A stretch of 64,000 bases of DNA from Gammaproteobacteria bacterium (GTDB taxonomy: Bacteria > Pseudomonadota > Gammaproteobacteria > SZUA-229), in the NCBI GenBank assembly GCA_029882215.1, contig JAOULC010000008.1, positions 19,841 through 83,840 on the forward strand, read 5' to 3'. A program made the position numbers and the translations under genes. Positions 36,558-46,876 of this stretch are shown here, piece by piece; the first letter of the stretch is position 1; every line of letters begins with the position of its first letter. A model generated the notes under the pieces. That model saw nothing but the letters and a program-made list of their open reading frames with translations. It was not told the DNA's origin and ran no database searches.

Positions 36558-37621
36558 TGAAACGCAGTTCGCGCTTAGAAATCAATCTTGATGCCTTAAC
36601 GCACAATCTTTCGGTTGTGCGTAAACACGCCAATGATGCCAATATTATCGCTGTCATCAAAGCCAATGCTTATGGCCATGGTATGCTCGCCGTTGCCCGC
36701 CACCTTGCCGGTAAGGTAGATGCGCTCGCGGTCGCCTGTGTTTCAGAGGCGCATTATCTGAGAGATAATGGCATAGACTCAGCAATTGTTGTGCTGCAGG
36801 GTTTTCATAATTTGAGCCAGTTAGATTTGTGTTTTCAACTGGATCTGCAGCCTGTGTGCCATCAGTCATGGCAGATAGAATTACTGAAACAGCATCAGTC
36901 TGACAAGCAGCTTAGCTGCTGGTTAAAGCTCGATAGTGGCATGCACCGTCTGGGTGTGCCAATGCAAGATGCACAGTTATATACCGAACAGTTGCTTAAG
37001 CTCGCGGCAGTGAAAAAACTCAGGGTGATGACTCATTTTGCCAGTGCAGATGAAGAAAATGCGCTGTTGAACCAGCAGCAACTGGATGCATTTAATAGCT
37101 ACCATGCAGGTCTTACATTAGAAGCCAGCATGGCAAATTCTGCAGCGATTTTATCACTTCCGGATACAATCAAAGACTGGGTCAGGCCAGGACTGATGTT
37201 ATATGGAGTGTCACCATTCGCGGACAAACCCGCATCTGTTTTTGGCTTAAAACCGGTTATGACATTAAAGAGTTATGTCGTGGCCATCAATCAGTTGCCA
37301 GCCGGTCAGGCGGTTGGTTATGGCAGTTGCTGGAGTTGTTCGCGTGATAGTCAGGTCGCTGTGGTTGCGATTGGCTATGGTGATGGTTATCCGCGTCATG
37401 CGAGTAACGGCACGCCGGTGCTCATTAATGGTAAACGTTATCCGCTGGTCGGCCGAGTTTCAATGGACATGATCACGGTTGATATTACAGCCACTGGGGC
37501 TGCTATTGAAATAGGCGATGAAGTTATTTTGTGGGGTGAGGAGCTGGATGTGGGTGAAGTGGCCGAGTGCTCAACCACGATCGCCTATGAACTATTGTGT
37601 AATACCGGCAGAGCTAATTAG
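36557..37621 (+). CDS. alr: Alanine racemase
   Basis: Alr interconverts L- and D-alanine with pyridoxal phosphate, supplying D-Ala for peptidoglycan. The 354-residue protein has the PLP lysine in VIKANAYGHG (Lys35), the substrate-binding arginine region in LDSGMHRLGV, and the second catalytic tyrosine in AVGYGSCW. VGRVSMDMITVDI follows near the C-terminus. The ATG overlaps the last base of the dnaB stop codon, so the genes are translationally coupled. Length is typical. Confidence 0.95.
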   Translation: MKRSSRLEINLDALTHNLSVVRKHANDANIIAVIKANAYGHGMLAVARHLAGKVDALAVACVSEAHYLRDNGIDSAIVVLQGFHNLSQLDLCFQLDLQPVCHQSWQIELLKQHQSDKQLSCWLKLDSGMHRLGVPMQDAQLYTEQLLKLAAVKKLRVMTHFASADEENALLNQQQLDAFNSYHAGLTLEASMANSAAILSLPDTIKDWVRPGLMLYGVSPFADKPASVFGLKPVMTLKSYVVAINQLPAGQAVGYGSCWSCSRDSQVAVVAIGYGDGYPRHASNGTPVLINGKRYPLVGRVSMDMITVDITATGAAIEIGDEVILWGEELDVGEVAECSTTIAYELLCNTGRAN

Positions 37622-37783
37622 TTGTCGTTTCGGCTCGCAATAGCACGGGCTTGCATCTGCTTTTAATGTGAATTGTGTTAAAGTAAAGCTATTAGCCTGA
37701 TAACTATTAGTAATTTAATAGCGTGATATAAGAAATCAGGTGCTGTTTATTTAAATAATTATAAAAGATTATGGAGTTTTTTT

Positions 37784-38869
37784 ATGTTCTTTCGCATGAA
37801 ATTTTTCTGGGTTTACGGCCTGGTTATTGCACTCAGTGGGTGTGGTGGTGCAACGGTTATGTTTCGTGGTGATTCCTCTCATACCGGCAGATCAAGCAGT
37901 TCTGGCATAGAAAAACTGGATAAGCTGAAATGGAAGTTTAACCTGCCTGATAAAAGCTATTCATCGCCAATTGCAGCAGGCGATAAAGCTTTTATTGGCT
38001 GTAAAGACGGATATTTATATGCTGTGAATACAGCTGATGGCTCTCTTGCCTGGAAATTCAGAACAGAAGGGAATATTGAGGTGCCTGTCGCTGTTTCCGG
38101 CGACCTCGTTTATTTAGCCAGCTGGGATGGGCAGTTGTATGCCATTAATATAGAGAATGGTGCCACTCAGTGGAGTTTCAGAACCGAAGGACAGATCTAC
38201 TCAGCACCCACCATACACAATGGTGTGGTTTATTTTGGCAGTGAAGATAAACATTTATATGCGATTAATGCTGAAACAGGCGCAGAACTGTGGCGCTTTG
38301 AAACTCAGGGTGGTATTCCAACGTCACCGGCAGTAAAAGATGGCTTTGCCTATGTTTCAAGCCTTGATGGTTTTATGTATGCGGTTAATATCAAATCAGG
38401 TCAGGAACAATGGAAGTTCAGAGTAGGTGCCCGAATTTATTCATCGCCCGCGGTTGATGACGAGAAGTTGTATTTTGGCAGTGATAACAAACGGCTTTAT
38501 GCGGTCAATCTAAAAACAGGGCAGGAAGTCTGGAATAAGAAAACAGCCGGTCGTGTTTATTCTTCGCCTGCCATAAGTGGCGAGAGTATTATCTTTGGCA
38601 GTGGTGACAGTTATGTTTATTCACTGAATAAAGCCAACGGAAAGAGAATATGGGAATATAAAACATCCGGTGCTGTTTTATCATCTCCTACCATTGCTTC
38701 TGAGATAACCTATATAGGCAGCCATGATAATCATGTCTATGCCCTGAGTGAAACAGGTAAGTTATTATGGAAATACAAAACAGCCAGCACGGTTTTAGCA
38801 TCACCGTCAGCTCACGATGGAATGATAATGTTTAACAGTATTTCCGGTGAGTTATACGCGGTTAAATAA
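37784..38869 (+). CDS. PQQ-like beta-propeller outer-membrane lipoprotein
   Basis: The 361-residue protein has a signal peptide with lipobox ALSGC (Cys about 20), so it is a lipoprotein. The mature part is a run of WD-like PQQ repeats of about 40 residues. Recurrent pieces are YLYAVNTADGSLAWKFRTEG, QLYAINIENGATQWSFRTEG, HLYAINAETGAELWRFETQG and MYAVNIKSGQEQWKFR, giving about seven blades. BamB has a similar fold, but the neighbours (no hisS, der or ispG) argue against that identity. No quinone-binding catalytic residues are evident. The role is unknown, possibly scaffolding in the envelope. Confidence 0.75.
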   Translation: MFFRMKFFWVYGLVIALSGCGGATVMFRGDSSHTGRSSSSGIEKLDKLKWKFNLPDKSYSSPIAAGDKAFIGCKDGYLYAVNTADGSLAWKFRTEGNIEVPVAVSGDLVYLASWDGQLYAINIENGATQWSFRTEGQIYSAPTIHNGVVYFGSEDKHLYAINAETGAELWRFETQGGIPTSPAVKDGFAYVSSLDGFMYAVNIKSGQEQWKFRVGARIYSSPAVDDEKLYFGSDNKRLYAVNLKTGQEVWNKKTAGRVYSSPAISGESIIFGSGDSYVYSLNKANGKRIWEYKTSGAVLSSPTIASEITYIGSHDNHVYALSETGKLLWKYKTASTVLASPSAHDGMIMFNSISGELYAVK

Positions 38870-38900
38870 TTTACACGGATAATCTATACTTGGATAATCA

Positions 38901-38936
38901 TATAAAAAGGCTGGACACTTGTTCAGCCTTTTTATA
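38901..38936. terminator. Bidirectional terminator
   Basis: TATAAAAAGGCTG at 38901-38913 pairs perfectly with CAGCCTTTTTATA at 38924-38936. Inner bases add GAC with GTT (one wobble) at the loop. T-runs follow on both strands, and the hairpin lies between the convergent lipoprotein gene and the nuclease gene. Confidence 0.9.
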
Positions 38937-41835
38937 TGGGCTGATTTAATGTCCAGAAGTCCTTTCGGCACAGACCTGACATTTTACAGAACTGGCAAAT
39001 GTCATCATGGCCGTTTGAAATAAGAGGTGTATGATTTTGCATTTCATTTAGCAGCTGAATAAATCTTTTTTGTGTCCGGGCTGTGGTTTCTGTCAGTTCT
39101 TCATCTTCAAGCGAGGCACCGCTACTGACTTTTCCATAAGAGTCATCGAGCTTTAAATACTCAACCCTTGTCACCTTTTCCATTAGTAAAGCATAGTTGC
39201 TTAGCTGGATGTCTTCACCGTGGATGACGTCACTTTGTGATGCTGTCTGGCTGCTGGTTTTGTAATCAATGATACCGAATCCGGATTGCTGTTTGTCGAT
39301 TCTGTCTATCCGTCCCTTTAATTCGATATTGTCAGCGATGGTTGTCTGCTGATCGGTTTCAGCCTTATAAAATGTCCAGTCTTTTTCCCGCTGCTGTTGC
39401 CATTTGAGATAACTATCACAATGATCAAGCCAGCGCTTTAACCAGCCGCGGTGTAAAAAATTGTCTTCAACATCCTGACGAAAAATTCTTTCCGATATGT
39501 CACGCAGCAGTACCAACGAGCTATCAAAACAGGTTTTGGGTTCATCAGAGAGATGGTACAGCTCCAGAATCTTATGTACCTTCTGACCGTACTCAGATTT
39601 CTGCAGCTCTAATACTAATTCTTCAGGAGCCGTTAATTTCAATACATCATTGGCAAAAAACTGATAAGGGCAATTGATGAGGCGTTGATGGCGTGAAGCC
39701 GAGAAATTATCAGGTATCTGTAACTTTTCAATAGCCGGAGCTGAGGCTTTAGCCAGCTCAGGTAAAGGAATCTCTTTCGACGCAAGTACTGTGGTCTTTT
39801 CGGTTTTTAACAGACTGTAAAGCTCTGTGGGGGACAGCGAACTGTCATCTGACCTCTGGTACAGATCAATAATAGTCTGCAGCCAGGGTGAAGCCTGTTG
39901 TGTTTCATTATCTTTTTCTGCGCAGTAGCTGAGCAGAGTATCATCGGCACTTTGCAGCAGCCGGCGGAATAAATAATACTGTTCAGATTTTTTTTGTTTC
40001 CAGTCGGGAAGACCCAAAGACTGTCTCACAGAGTGATTAAAGAACGGTGTTTTCGGCGCTGAGCCTGGTAGCTGAGTCGCATCAGCAGATGCGATGATCA
40101 GACCGTCATAATAACCGCTGTTGGACTGACTAAGGTTGAGTAGTCTTACATGTGATGCCGCGCTGCTTGGGCTGTAATGATGGTTTTCAAAAGAGCTGGC
40201 CAGCCAGGTTCTGAAATCAAACCAGTTCATTTTCGGGTTTGCCGCAGCACAGGCATTTAGCATGTGCGTGATTTCGGCTAGCACATTTTCACCTGCTTCA
40301 TTTTGCTGTAAAGATGCGCTAATACCCAGTTGAGTCAGGCTCAGTGATAAAGCATCGAGATACTGGCTGGCGGGGATAGCTTCATTGCTGTGAAATAATG
40401 TAAGCAGTGGTGAGGCAAAGGTTTCTATGTCACTGAGCAACTGGCTGATTTTCAGATAACAGTCGCTTTCCCAGTGCGTCAGCCGGTCTTTTCTCAGCTT
40501 AAGTGCGTTCAGGTAGCGTTTGATATTAGCGGTTACTTTTTCGTGATAGACGATGTCCTGTTCAAAGCGATAGCTGTGGGCAAGTAAGTCATCGTCAGGA
40601 TTAGTGAAGAATGGTGATTTCAAAAAATCCAGAAATGTGATGGCCGAAAAGTCCTGTTCGATACATTCCAGCCAGCGTTCTACAATACTGGCCGCATTAG
40701 TGGTTGAGAGTGACCAGCCGACTGAGTCCACAAGGTTTACTCCGGAGCGTTCTAATAAGGCTCTGAGTCTTCTTGCCAGTTTTCTGTTTTCAGTGACGAC
40801 GGCAATGTTTCGTTTGCCCTGCAATAACCATTTCCTTACCTGCAAATCTACTGCATTGGCTTCATCCTCTTCACTGACTGCGGCAAAGACCTTGAAGCCC
40901 TTTGATACATCGCTGTGATTAATCAGTTCGGCACGCTGATGAAGGGGTAACTGATGCTGGAAAGCACAATTAATCGTATTGTCAAAAAGCTTCTGTGAAG
41001 CAGTGACGGTCTCTTTGAAATTCAGAGACTGAATAATGGGTGCTATGAAATGATCCGGGTGCTGCTGATTGTGAATGTCTGCGGGGCTGGCCTGAATAAA
41101 GAAACGCACAGGATTTAAGAGAGCCAGTTTCTTTATTAAAAGCAGTTCGTTACTGGTTAATTTTTGCGCGCCAGCGATAATAAAGCACTTGTTCTTTATA
41201 TTTTGTGCAGAGATATTTTTCAGTCGTTGTGCATAAATAGTGGTCTGGTCTAACAGTTTCTCATCGCTGAGTTGCTGCTGCCATGCCTGCCATAAAGTAT
41301 AGACGAGCTGTGCTTCATTGCTGAGGTGCTCAGGATTGGATGGTGTGCCATAGAGCGTCTTGATTTTATTAACCCAGTCAGCCTCAGCAAAGTCAGTGGG
41401 GTTCAGGTCATTCAGGCTTAATTCATCAAACAGCTGCAACAGTGAGGCAGAGACCTGCCATAAGTTTTCATTTTCAAAATGCGCAGGGTAAGCTTGCAGC
41501 GCTTCCAGAATAATCAGCTGGCGACAGTGGTTATTGATAAATGTAGCATCCTGTTCGGCCAGTGAAATATTTGTTTCAATCCATTTTTTAAGCGGGCTGA
41601 TTTCAGCACCGATAATAGCGCTGACTTGCTGCGATGCTAGATAGGCTAGTAGTGATTTTCTAAAGGTATAAATCAGATCCGGGGCGGGTACAAAGATAAC
41701 CAGTTCTGTCAGGTCGGGTAGCTGCGGTTTAAAGTGCTGGTAAATGTACTCACTGATAACCTGCTGCAGGTTGACACCGTGTTCTACAAACAGAAATTCA
41801 CCGCCGTCGGTATCAGGGGTACTTATGCCAGCCAC
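38932..41835 (-). CDS. AddB-like PD-(D/E)XK nuclease / DNA repair protein
   Basis: The 967-residue protein resembles RecB-family exonucleases of the AddB-like type. The N-terminal two thirds look like an inactive helicase: no clear Walker A is visible, with VAVVTENRKLARRLRALLERSG at about 349. The C-terminal nuclease domain has GRIDRIDKQQSGFGIIDYKT, whose D and K fit the PD-(D/E)XK motif. A cysteine in RLINCPYQFF and three in ICQFCKMSGLC form a probable iron-sulfur site that staples the domain. Normally such proteins pair with a UvrD/AddA-like helicase, but none is adjacent here; fdxA is upstream. The family fit is good, the specific function inferred. Confidence 0.8.
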   Translation of the reverse strand: MAGISTPDTDGGEFLFVEHGVNLQQVISEYIYQHFKPQLPDLTELVIFVPAPDLIYTFRKSLLAYLASQQVSAIIGAEISPLKKWIETNISLAEQDATFINNHCRQLIILEALQAYPAHFENENLWQVSASLLQLFDELSLNDLNPTDFAEADWVNKIKTLYGTPSNPEHLSNEAQLVYTLWQAWQQQLSDEKLLDQTTIYAQRLKNISAQNIKNKCFIIAGAQKLTSNELLLIKKLALLNPVRFFIQASPADIHNQQHPDHFIAPIIQSLNFKETVTASQKLFDNTINCAFQHQLPLHQRAELINHSDVSKGFKVFAAVSEEDEANAVDLQVRKWLLQGKRNIAVVTENRKLARRLRALLERSGVNLVDSVGWSLSTTNAASIVERWLECIEQDFSAITFLDFLKSPFFTNPDDDLLAHSYRFEQDIVYHEKVTANIKRYLNALKLRKDRLTHWESDCYLKISQLLSDIETFASPLLTLFHSNEAIPASQYLDALSLSLTQLGISASLQQNEAGENVLAEITHMLNACAAANPKMNWFDFRTWLASSFENHHYSPSSAASHVRLLNLSQSNSGYYDGLIIASADATQLPGSAPKTPFFNHSVRQSLGLPDWKQKKSEQYYLFRRLLQSADDTLLSYCAEKDNETQQASPWLQTIIDLYQRSDDSSLSPTELYSLLKTEKTTVLASKEIPLPELAKASAPAIEKLQIPDNFSASRHQRLINCPYQFFANDVLKLTAPEELVLELQKSEYGQKVHKILELYHLSDEPKTCFDSSLVLLRDISERIFRQDVEDNFLHRGWLKRWLDHCDSYLKWQQQREKDWTFYKAETDQQTTIADNIELKGRIDRIDKQQSGFGIIDYKTSSQTASQSDVIHGEDIQLSNYALLMEKVTRVEYLKLDDSYGKVSSGASLEDEELTETTARTQKRFIQLLNEMQNHTPLISNGHDDICQFCKMSGLCRKDFWTLNQPI

Positions 41836-41840
41836 TATCG

Positions 41841-42164
41841 TTACCTTTCCAGATACTGGAGTTTGTTCTCAACCCCGTCCCATTCACGCGCATCTGGCAG
41901 CTCTGGTTTGATCTGGTTAATCACCGGCCAGATGGCGGCCAGTTCGGCATTTAATTGTGTAAATATCGACATGTTATCAGGCACATCATCTTCAGCATAA
42001 ATGGCTTCAGCCGGACAGGCAGGCTCGCATAATGTGCAGTCGATGCATTCATCCGGGTCAATAACCAGAAAGTTAGGGCCTTCATGAAAGCAATCAACCG
42101 GACAGACATCCACACAGTCTGTGTATTTGCAGCGAATGCAGTTATCTGTAACTACGTAAGTCAT
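41841..42164 (-). CDS. fdxA: Ferredoxin FdxA (seven-iron type)
   Basis: The 107-residue protein has the pattern of a 7Fe ferredoxin carrying one [3Fe-4S] and one [4Fe-4S] cluster. The clusters are held by [17 protein letters not shown] (residues about 9-25) and [11 protein letters not shown] (about 40-50). The long C-terminal tail ending [14 protein letters not shown] is typical of FdxA in proteobacteria. There is no export signal. It starts 93 bases downstream of the response regulator gene and ends only five bases before the nuclease gene. It donates electrons to unidentified partners. Confidence 0.92.
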   Translation of the reverse strand: MTYVVTDNCIRCKYTDCVDVCPVDCFHEGPNFLVIDPDECIDCTLCEPACPAEAIYAEDDVPDNMSIFTQLNAELAAIWPVINQIKPELPDAREWDGVENKLQYLER

Positions 42165-42208
42165 AAGTTTTAATCGTTAAAATATTTTCACGGAGAGTAG
42201 CATATAAT

Positions 42209-42232
42209 CGCATGATTGACTGAAATCATGCG
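42209..42232 (-). terminator. Hairpin downstream of the response regulator gene
   Basis: CGCATGATT at 42209-42217 pairs with AATCATGCG at 42224-42232 around GACTGA. On the minus strand it is followed by ATTATATGC, which is only weakly U-rich. It lies between the response regulator and fdxA, both on the minus strand, and may be a weak terminator. Confidence 0.45.
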
Positions 42233-42257
42233 GCTATCATTCACAGAAAGGGTGGAT

Positions 42258-42962
42258 TTAAGCGGGTTCGGTAGACTCTATTTGTTCCAGTCGGTAACCA
42301 TAATGGTAAATGGACTCAAGCTTCCAGCCATTTTCAGCATTTAATTCTAGTTTTTTCCTGATACGGCTGATATGAGTATCTACCGTTCGAGTGTTAATTT
42401 CCGCATCACAACCCCAGACATGGGATAACAGGTCAGCGCGTGACAGAACCTGCTCGAGGTTTCTGAACAGGTAAGAAACTAATTCATATTCTTTTGGTGT
42501 CAGGGTTAATGGCTCACCATGACGGGTCAGGCGATGGGATTTATCGTCAAGCGTAAATTCACCGGCCGAAATAATGTAACTGACGGGCGTTTCGGCAATA
42601 GAATTGCGTCTTTTCAGTGTGTTGAGACGCGCCATGAGTTCACGGCGGTCGATTGGTTTGACCATGTAGTCATCAGCACCGGCTTCCAGCACGGTCACGA
42701 CATCGGTCTTGCTTTCATGACGGGTAGCGAATAAGACGGCTGTGCCCAGCCCCATGTCTTCGCGAATAATGCGTAAAACTTCTATTCCATCAATGCCAGG
42801 CAGATCCCAGTCAAGAATAATGATATCAAAGTCAGTGATGTTCGACTTTTCAAGCAAGGCTTCACCAGTACTGAATATACTAGGGATATGGCCTGCCGCC
42901 TCTAACCAGATAGACAGCATTTCTGATTGATCCGAGTCATCCTCAACAACAGCTATATTCAC
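42258..42962 (-). CDS. OmpR/PhoB-type response regulator (orphan)
   Basis: The 234-residue protein has an N-terminal receiver domain with the acidic pair in VVEDDSDQS, the phospho-acceptor aspartate in IIILDWDLPGIDG (Asp51-53 region), and the lysine in YMVKPIDRRE. A winged-helix DNA-binding domain follows, with LTLTPKEYELVSYLFRN and RTVDTHISRIRKKLEL. No histidine kinase gene is adjacent, so the partner is elsewhere. The gene runs toward fdxA. PhoB of the same window is a different protein of the same class. The target genes are unknown. Confidence 0.92.
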   Translation of the reverse strand: MNIAVVEDDSDQSEMLSIWLEAAGHIPSIFSTGEALLEKSNITDFDIIILDWDLPGIDGIEVLRIIREDMGLGTAVLFATRHESKTDVVTVLEAGADDYMVKPIDRRELMARLNTLKRRNSIAETPVSYIISAGEFTLDDKSHRLTRHGEPLTLTPKEYELVSYLFRNLEQVLSRADLLSHVWGCDAEINTRTVDTHISRIRKKLELNAENGWKLESIYHYGYRLEQIESTEPA

Positions 42963-43131
42963 GGTAATGAACCTATATTTATAATTATGATTTACATTTT
43001 AGACACATTCTGGACATATTGCCAGACAGGAGTAGTTTTAAGTGTAAGAAACTTATTTTGTTAAGATAGAAGGGCTGGGTAAAGCATTAGCGGTTTGCTT
43101 GAATAAGCAAAGGAATCTGTGAAGATTGAAA

Positions 43132-43207
43132 TGGCTCCCCGACCTGGACTCGAACCAGGGACAAACGGATTAACAGTCCGTTGCTCTACCAACTGAGCTA
43201 TCAGGGA
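43132..43207 (-). tRNA. tRNA-Asn(GTT)
   Basis: A 76-base cloverleaf with CCA encoded (its complement TGG at 43132-43134). The acceptor TCCCTGA pairs with TCGGGGA with one T-G pair; the anticodon stem ACGGA/TCCGT holds the loop CTGTTAA with anticodon GTT. The T-arm contains GTTCGAG. No CDS lies downstream within 150 bases. Confidence 0.95.
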
Positions 43208-43268
43208 ACACGCTCTTCAACAGAGGGCGCTATATTATAGATTTGCCTTTCGTCGGTCAATAGTTAAA

Positions 43269-44453
43269 TTAACTAAATATTGATTTAATTCGAGCCAGGG
43301 CTTTTTCGATGTTATCCATGCTGGTTGCAAATGATAAACGCAGGTGTCCTGGCGCCCCAAAAGCCGACCCCGGGACTAAAGCGACGCCCACATCAGCCAG
43401 CAGTTTTTCAGCAAGTTCCACGTCATTGTTAACACCGTCTAATTTGTCAATCGCTGCCTGAAAATTAGGAAAGCTATAAAAAGTACCGTCACTTGCCAGA
43501 CAATCAACACCGTCGATGGTATTAAGGAAGCGAACAACATAATCATGGCGTTCTTTAAATGCATCTCGCATCGTGCCTACGCTGGACTGATCGCCATCTA
43601 ATGCCGCCTGTGCTGCCGCCTGTGAAATCGAGCAGGGGTTAGAGGTGCTTTGAGACTGAATTTTCTTCATTGCTTTGATCAAGTTTGCCGGGCCACCTGC
43701 ATAGCCGATGCGCCAGCCTGTCATCGAATAGGCTTTTGAAACACCATTTAATACTAATGTTCTGTCATAAAGTTCAGGCGCAACATTTAAAATATTATTG
43801 AAGCCTTCATCGGTCCAGATCATCAGCTCATACATATCATCAGTGGCGATGATAATATCGGGGTGTTTCTTTAATACATCCGCCAGATCTTTAAGTTCGG
43901 CTTTACTATAAGCTTTACCGGATGGATTTGACGGACTGTTAATCACCACCAGACGAGTTTTAGGGGTGATAGCTGCTTCCAGTTGTGTAGCGGTAATTTT
44001 AAAATCCTGGGTCTGGTCAGCGAGAATAATCACCGGTTCTGCGTCTGCTAATAACACCATGTCCGGGTATGAAACCCAGTAAGGTGCAGGGATAATCACT
44101 TCATCACCCGGGTTTAAAAGCGCCTGAGCCAGATTATAGAAGCTCTGCTTGCCACCGCTTGAAACCAGAATCTGGTCGGCCGTGTAATTCAAGCCATTAT
44201 CTCTGGCGAACTTGTTTATAATAGCTTGCTTAAGTTCTGGTGTACCATCAACTGCAGTGTATCTGGTCTTGCCATTTTTAATCGCATCAATACCGGCCTG
44301 TTTGATATGATCCGGTGTGTCAAAGTCTGGTTCGCCAGCGGCCAGACCAACAACATCTTTACCTTCAGCTTTAAGTTGATTGGCAAGTGCAGTTACAGCA
44401 AGAGTAGGTGATGGTTTAACGCGGGAAAGGCGGTTTGCAGTTTTTGTATCCAC
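43269..44453 (-). CDS. aspC: Aspartate aminotransferase (class I/II, PLP)
   Basis: The 394-residue enzyme is a fold-type I aminotransferase of the aspartate/prephenate subgroup. The PLP lysine is in LVLNGVSKAYSMTGWRIGY (about residue 238). Other conserved parts are VGLAAGEPDFDTPDHI at the start, SSGGKQSFYNLAQALLNPGD, and the VVINSPSNPSGKAYS loop. C-terminal GAFGAPGHLRLSFATS holds the carboxylate-binding arginine. The product converts oxaloacetate and glutamate to aspartate and 2-oxoglutarate; specificity for prephenate cannot be excluded. It is divergent from uvrB, 47 bases apart. Confidence 0.88.
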   Translation of the reverse strand: MDTKTANRLSRVKPSPTLAVTALANQLKAEGKDVVGLAAGEPDFDTPDHIKQAGIDAIKNGKTRYTAVDGTPELKQAIINKFARDNGLNYTADQILVSSGGKQSFYNLAQALLNPGDEVIIPAPYWVSYPDMVLLADAEPVIILADQTQDFKITATQLEAAITPKTRLVVINSPSNPSGKAYSKAELKDLADVLKKHPDIIIATDDMYELMIWTDEGFNNILNVAPELYDRTLVLNGVSKAYSMTGWRIGYAGGPANLIKAMKKIQSQSTSNPCSISQAAAQAALDGDQSSVGTMRDAFKERHDYVVRFLNTIDGVDCLASDGTFYSFPNFQAAIDKLDGVNNDVELAEKLLADVGVALVPGSAFGAPGHLRLSFATSMDNIEKALARIKSIFS

Positions 44454-44500
44454 TTAAATTCCTGATGTCGGTTTTCTAAATATTGTTAATTGTTGAGTAA

Positions 44501-46504
44501 ATGTCTAAAACTTTTAAGTTACACACAGAATATACACCAGCTGGCGACCAACCGACAGCAATAAAAGGCCTTATAGAGGGATTAAATGACGGCCTTGCAG
44601 GGCAAACATTATTGGGTGTTACCGGATCGGGAAAAACCTTCACTATCGCTAACGTGATTCAGCAAGTTCAGCGCCCGACTTTAATCCTAGCACCCAATAA
44701 AACCCTGGCTGCTCAGCTATATGGGGAGATGAAAGATTTCTTTCCGGAAAACGCGGTGGAATATTTTGTTTCCTATTACGATTATTATCAGCCGGAAGCC
44801 TATGTGGCATCGAGCGATACCTTTATAGAAAAAGATGCATCGGTTAATGAGCATATCGAGCAGATGCGGCTGTCTGCTACCAAGGCATTGTTAGAGCGGG
44901 AGGACACCATTATTGTGGCGACGGTTTCATCGATTTATGGACTGGGTGATCCGGAGCTTTATTTTAGTATGGTATTGCACATGGTTAAAGGCGATATCAT
45001 AGATCAGCGCGAAGTGCTCCGGCGTCTTGCCGAGCTGCAATATACTCGTAATGATCTGGAGTTGATGCGGGGTACGTATCGGGTGCGCGGCGAAGTAATT
45101 GATATTTTTCCGGCGGAATCAGAAAAAGAAGCCATACGATTGGAATTATTTGATGATGAAATCGAACAGTTAAGCTATTTTGATCCTTTAACCGGCGAAG
45201 TCATTCGCAAAGTACCGCGCCTGACCATCTACCCAAAAACACATTACGTCACCCCAAGAAGTACCTTAATCAATGCGCTTGATGAAATAAAAGCCGAGTT
45301 GAAAGGCCGTCTGGAGGAATTACGCAGTCAGGATAAACTGGTTGAAGCGCAGCGCCTGGAACAGCGTACCATGTACGATATCGAAATGATTCGGGAGATC
45401 GGTTATTGCAATGGCATCGAAAATTATTCCCGATACCTTTCCAGCCGGGCACCGGGTGAAGCACCGCCTTGTCTCTATGACTACTTGCCGGATAACGCCT
45501 TAGTCGTGGTTGATGAAAGTCATGTCACGGTGCCGCAGATAGGCGCTATGTATAAGGGTGATCGTTCACGCAAAGAAAATCTCGTTAATTACGGTTTTAG
45601 AATGTTGTCGGCACTGGATAACAGGCCCCTCAAATTTGAAGAGTGGGAACGCTTAAAGCCGCAGGCCATTTATGTTTCAGCAACACCGGCTATTTACGAG
45701 GAAGAACATTCCGACAATGTGGTTGAGCAAGTCGTCAGACCAACAGGATTATTAGACCCTGAGATTGAAGTGCGTCCGGTGGCCACTCAGGTCGACGATG
45801 TGCTTTCAGAAATCAGCATAAGAACAAAGAAAAATGAGCGTGTACTGATCACGACACTGACCAAGCGGATGTCGGAGGATTTAACGGACTATTTATCAGA
45901 GCACGGTGTAAAAGTGCGCTACCTGCATTCTGATATTGATACCGTGGAGCGCACAGAAATTATTCGTGATCTGCGCCTCGGCGAGTTTGATGTCTTAATC
46001 GGTATTAACTTGTTACGCGAAGGACTGGATATTCCTGAAGTGTCACTGGTGGCAATACTGGATGCGGATAAAGAAGGTTTTTTACGTTCAGAGCGTTCGC
46101 TGATTCAGACCATTGGTCGTGCCGCCAGAAACCTCAACGGGCGTGCTATTTTGTATGGCGATAAAATCACTAAATCCATGCAGAAGGCCATTGATGAAAC
46201 CAAGCGCCGGCGTATAAAACAACACGAGTTTAATGTCGCTAACGGCATCACGCCAACCAGTATTAAAAAAGCCGTCGCCGATGTTATGCAGACAGGTTAC
46301 AAGCACAAAGCCTTCAGTATGGATGACAAAGTTGCCGAACCGGTGCAGCAATACCAAAAAATGACCAGTAAACAGCTGGCTCAGGAAATGAAAAAACTCG
46401 AGCAACAAATGCAGGAACATGCCAAAAATCTGGAGTTTGAAGAAGCTGCGCAGGTACGGGATAAAATACAACATATCAATGATCAGATACTCGGCCTGCA
46501 TTAA
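44501..46504 (+). CDS. uvrB: Excinuclease ABC subunit UvrB
   Basis: UvrB is the damage-verifying helicase-like subunit of nucleotide excision repair. The 667-residue protein has Walker [10 protein letters not shown] at about 39-47, the beta-hairpin [21 protein letters not shown], Walker B VVDESH, and helicase motif [12 protein letters not shown]. The C-terminal UVR motif ([27 protein letters not shown]) binds UvrC. Length and order of motifs are normal. It is followed at 15 bases by a conserved hypothetical gene. Confidence 0.97.
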   Translation: MSKTFKLHTEYTPAGDQPTAIKGLIEGLNDGLAGQTLLGVTGSGKTFTIANVIQQVQRPTLILAPNKTLAAQLYGEMKDFFPENAVEYFVSYYDYYQPEAYVASSDTFIEKDASVNEHIEQMRLSATKALLEREDTIIVATVSSIYGLGDPELYFSMVLHMVKGDIIDQREVLRRLAELQYTRNDLELMRGTYRVRGEVIDIFPAESEKEAIRLELFDDEIEQLSYFDPLTGEVIRKVPRLTIYPKTHYVTPRSTLINALDEIKAELKGRLEELRSQDKLVEAQRLEQRTMYDIEMIREIGYCNGIENYSRYLSSRAPGEAPPCLYDYLPDNALVVVDESHVTVPQIGAMYKGDRSRKENLVNYGFRMLSALDNRPLKFEEWERLKPQAIYVSATPAIYEEEHSDNVVEQVVRPTGLLDPEIEVRPVATQVDDVLSEISIRTKKNERVLITTLTKRMSEDLTDYLSEHGVKVRYLHSDIDTVERTEIIRDLRLGEFDVLIGINLLREGLDIPEVSLVAILDADKEGFLRSERSLIQTIGRAARNLNGRAILYGDKITKSMQKAIDETKRRRIKQHEFNVANGITPTSIKKAVADVMQTGYKHKAFSMDDKVAEPVQQYQKMTSKQLAQEMKKLEQQMQEHAKNLEFEEAAQVRDKIQHINDQILGLH

Positions 46505-46519
46505 ATAACGGAGTGGCAG

Positions 46520-46876
46520 GTGTTAACGGAGATAAAAAACGTCAGACAAATAGCCGGTGAAGCGAGGCGCCGCTGGTTTGCAGATGAGAGCATGGATCTT
46601 ATCGTCTGGCATGATGGTCAGAGGCCAGTCAGCTTTCAGTTGTGTTATGACAAAAAAGCAGAGGAAAAAGCCTTGAGCTGGAAACCGCTGACGGGATTGT
46701 TGCATGAGCAGGTTGATAACGGTGAATCAGGTGGCGGGCGTTACAAAGCCACGCCGGTTCTGCTGGCGGCTGGTGACTACAACTTAGAACGCATAAAAAC
46801 AGACTTTATCAAACATTCTGCCGGTATTGATGAAACGATTAAAGCCCTTGTTTTACAAGGCTTAGAAAATAACTGA
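46520..46876 (+). CDS. Conserved hypothetical protein
   Basis: The 118-residue protein has no signal peptide or membrane segment and no domain I can name. Distinctive blocks are RRRWFADESMDLIVWHDGQR, FQLCYDKKAEEKALSWK and RYKATPVLLAAGDYNLERIK. I recall similar short proteins in many proteobacteria without assigned function; this is memory, not a search. The GTG start follows GGAGTGGCAGG. It is 15 bases after uvrB and may be cotranscribed. Confidence 0.55.
   Translation: MLTEIKNVRQIAGEARRRWFADESMDLIVWHDGQRPVSFQLCYDKKAEEKALSWKPLTGLLHEQVDNGESGGGRYKATPVLLAAGDYNLERIKTDFIKHSAGIDETIKALVLQGLENN

Noticed and set aside
43094..43111. Hairpin TTTGCTT/AAGCAAA beyond tRNA-Asn
   Set aside because: Seven-base stem without T-run on the minus strand; too weak to call a terminator.
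46088..46501. Minus-strand frame of 137 residues inside uvrB
   Set aside because: Shadow of uvrB; no independent start signal or recognisable domain.
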